Of a stretch of 6,485 nt of DNA, positions 6,470 through 6,485 are shown piece by piece; position 1 is the first letter of the stretch, and the number at the start of each line of letters is the position of its first letter. Origin of the DNA: Pseudolysobacter sp. Lineage in GTDB: Bacteria; Pseudomonadota; Gammaproteobacteria; Xanthomonadales; Rhodanobacteraceae. The notes below the pieces were generated by a model, which saw only the letters and a program-made list of their open reading frames with translations, was not told the origin of the DNA and ran no database searches. The position numbers and the translations under genes are program-made. The stretch is taken from NCBI GenBank assembly GCA_025351985.1, contig JANXUW010000431.1:1-6485 (forward strand). Reading direction: 5' to 3'.

Positions 6470-6485
6470 TGCGGGTCGTCGATAC
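6469..6485 (+). CDS. vapC: VapC PIN-domain toxin, 5' end only
   Basis: Only MRVVDT can be read before the window ends; the last codon is AC plus any base, still threonine. The hydrophobic strand followed by D-T is exactly how PIN-domain ribonucleases of the VapC family begin, with D5 the first conserved metal-binding acidic residue. The one-base overlap with the preceding AbrB-fold antitoxin gene supports the call. Whether the rest is intact cannot be seen. VapC toxins typically cleave tRNA or rRNA and are about 130 residues. Confidence 0.75.

Overview
The window is a high-G+C stretch of bacterial chromosome carrying a compact branched-chain amino acid (isoleucine/valine) biosynthesis operon. 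Short-type DHAD, class I ketol-acid reductoisomerase and tight plus-strand gene packing point to a proteobacterium. A gamma- or betaproteobacterium is my guess from protein style, not something I can prove.

Layout, all on the + strand. Positions 1-116 are an A+T-rich segment (about 35% G+C by hand count). It abuts the last ~32 codons of an NAD-isocitrate/isopropylmalate dehydrogenase-family gene (117-215), whose reading frame is lost at the composition boundary. Then come ilvD (246-1895), ilvC (1958-2992), an acetolactate synthase large subunit (3034-4899) and its ACT-domain small subunit (4949-5539). Gaps in the cluster are 41-62 bp and I see no obvious terminator in them, so co-transcription is likely. 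After a 146-bp gap there is a half-size EamA-type membrane protein (5686-6123). After a further 133-bp gap comes a VapB-type AbrB-fold antitoxin (6257-6469), whose stop codon overlaps by one base the start of a VapC PIN-domain toxin cut off by the window end (6469-6485).

Functionally, the synthase pair makes acetolactate/acetohydroxybutyrate, IlvC isomerises and reduces it, and IlvD dehydrates the product to the 2-keto acid. All steps to the valine keto acid except the final transamination are present; threonine deaminase (ilvA) and leu genes are not in view. The small subunit keeps the residues known to confer valine feedback in E. coli IlvH.

Most of the window is ordinary metabolism. The parts that merit a second look are the abrupt junction near position 117, the NEQ variant around the catalytic glutamate of the synthase, the double start of the small subunit, and a possible operator upstream of vapB. 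I found no convincing previously undescribed system.
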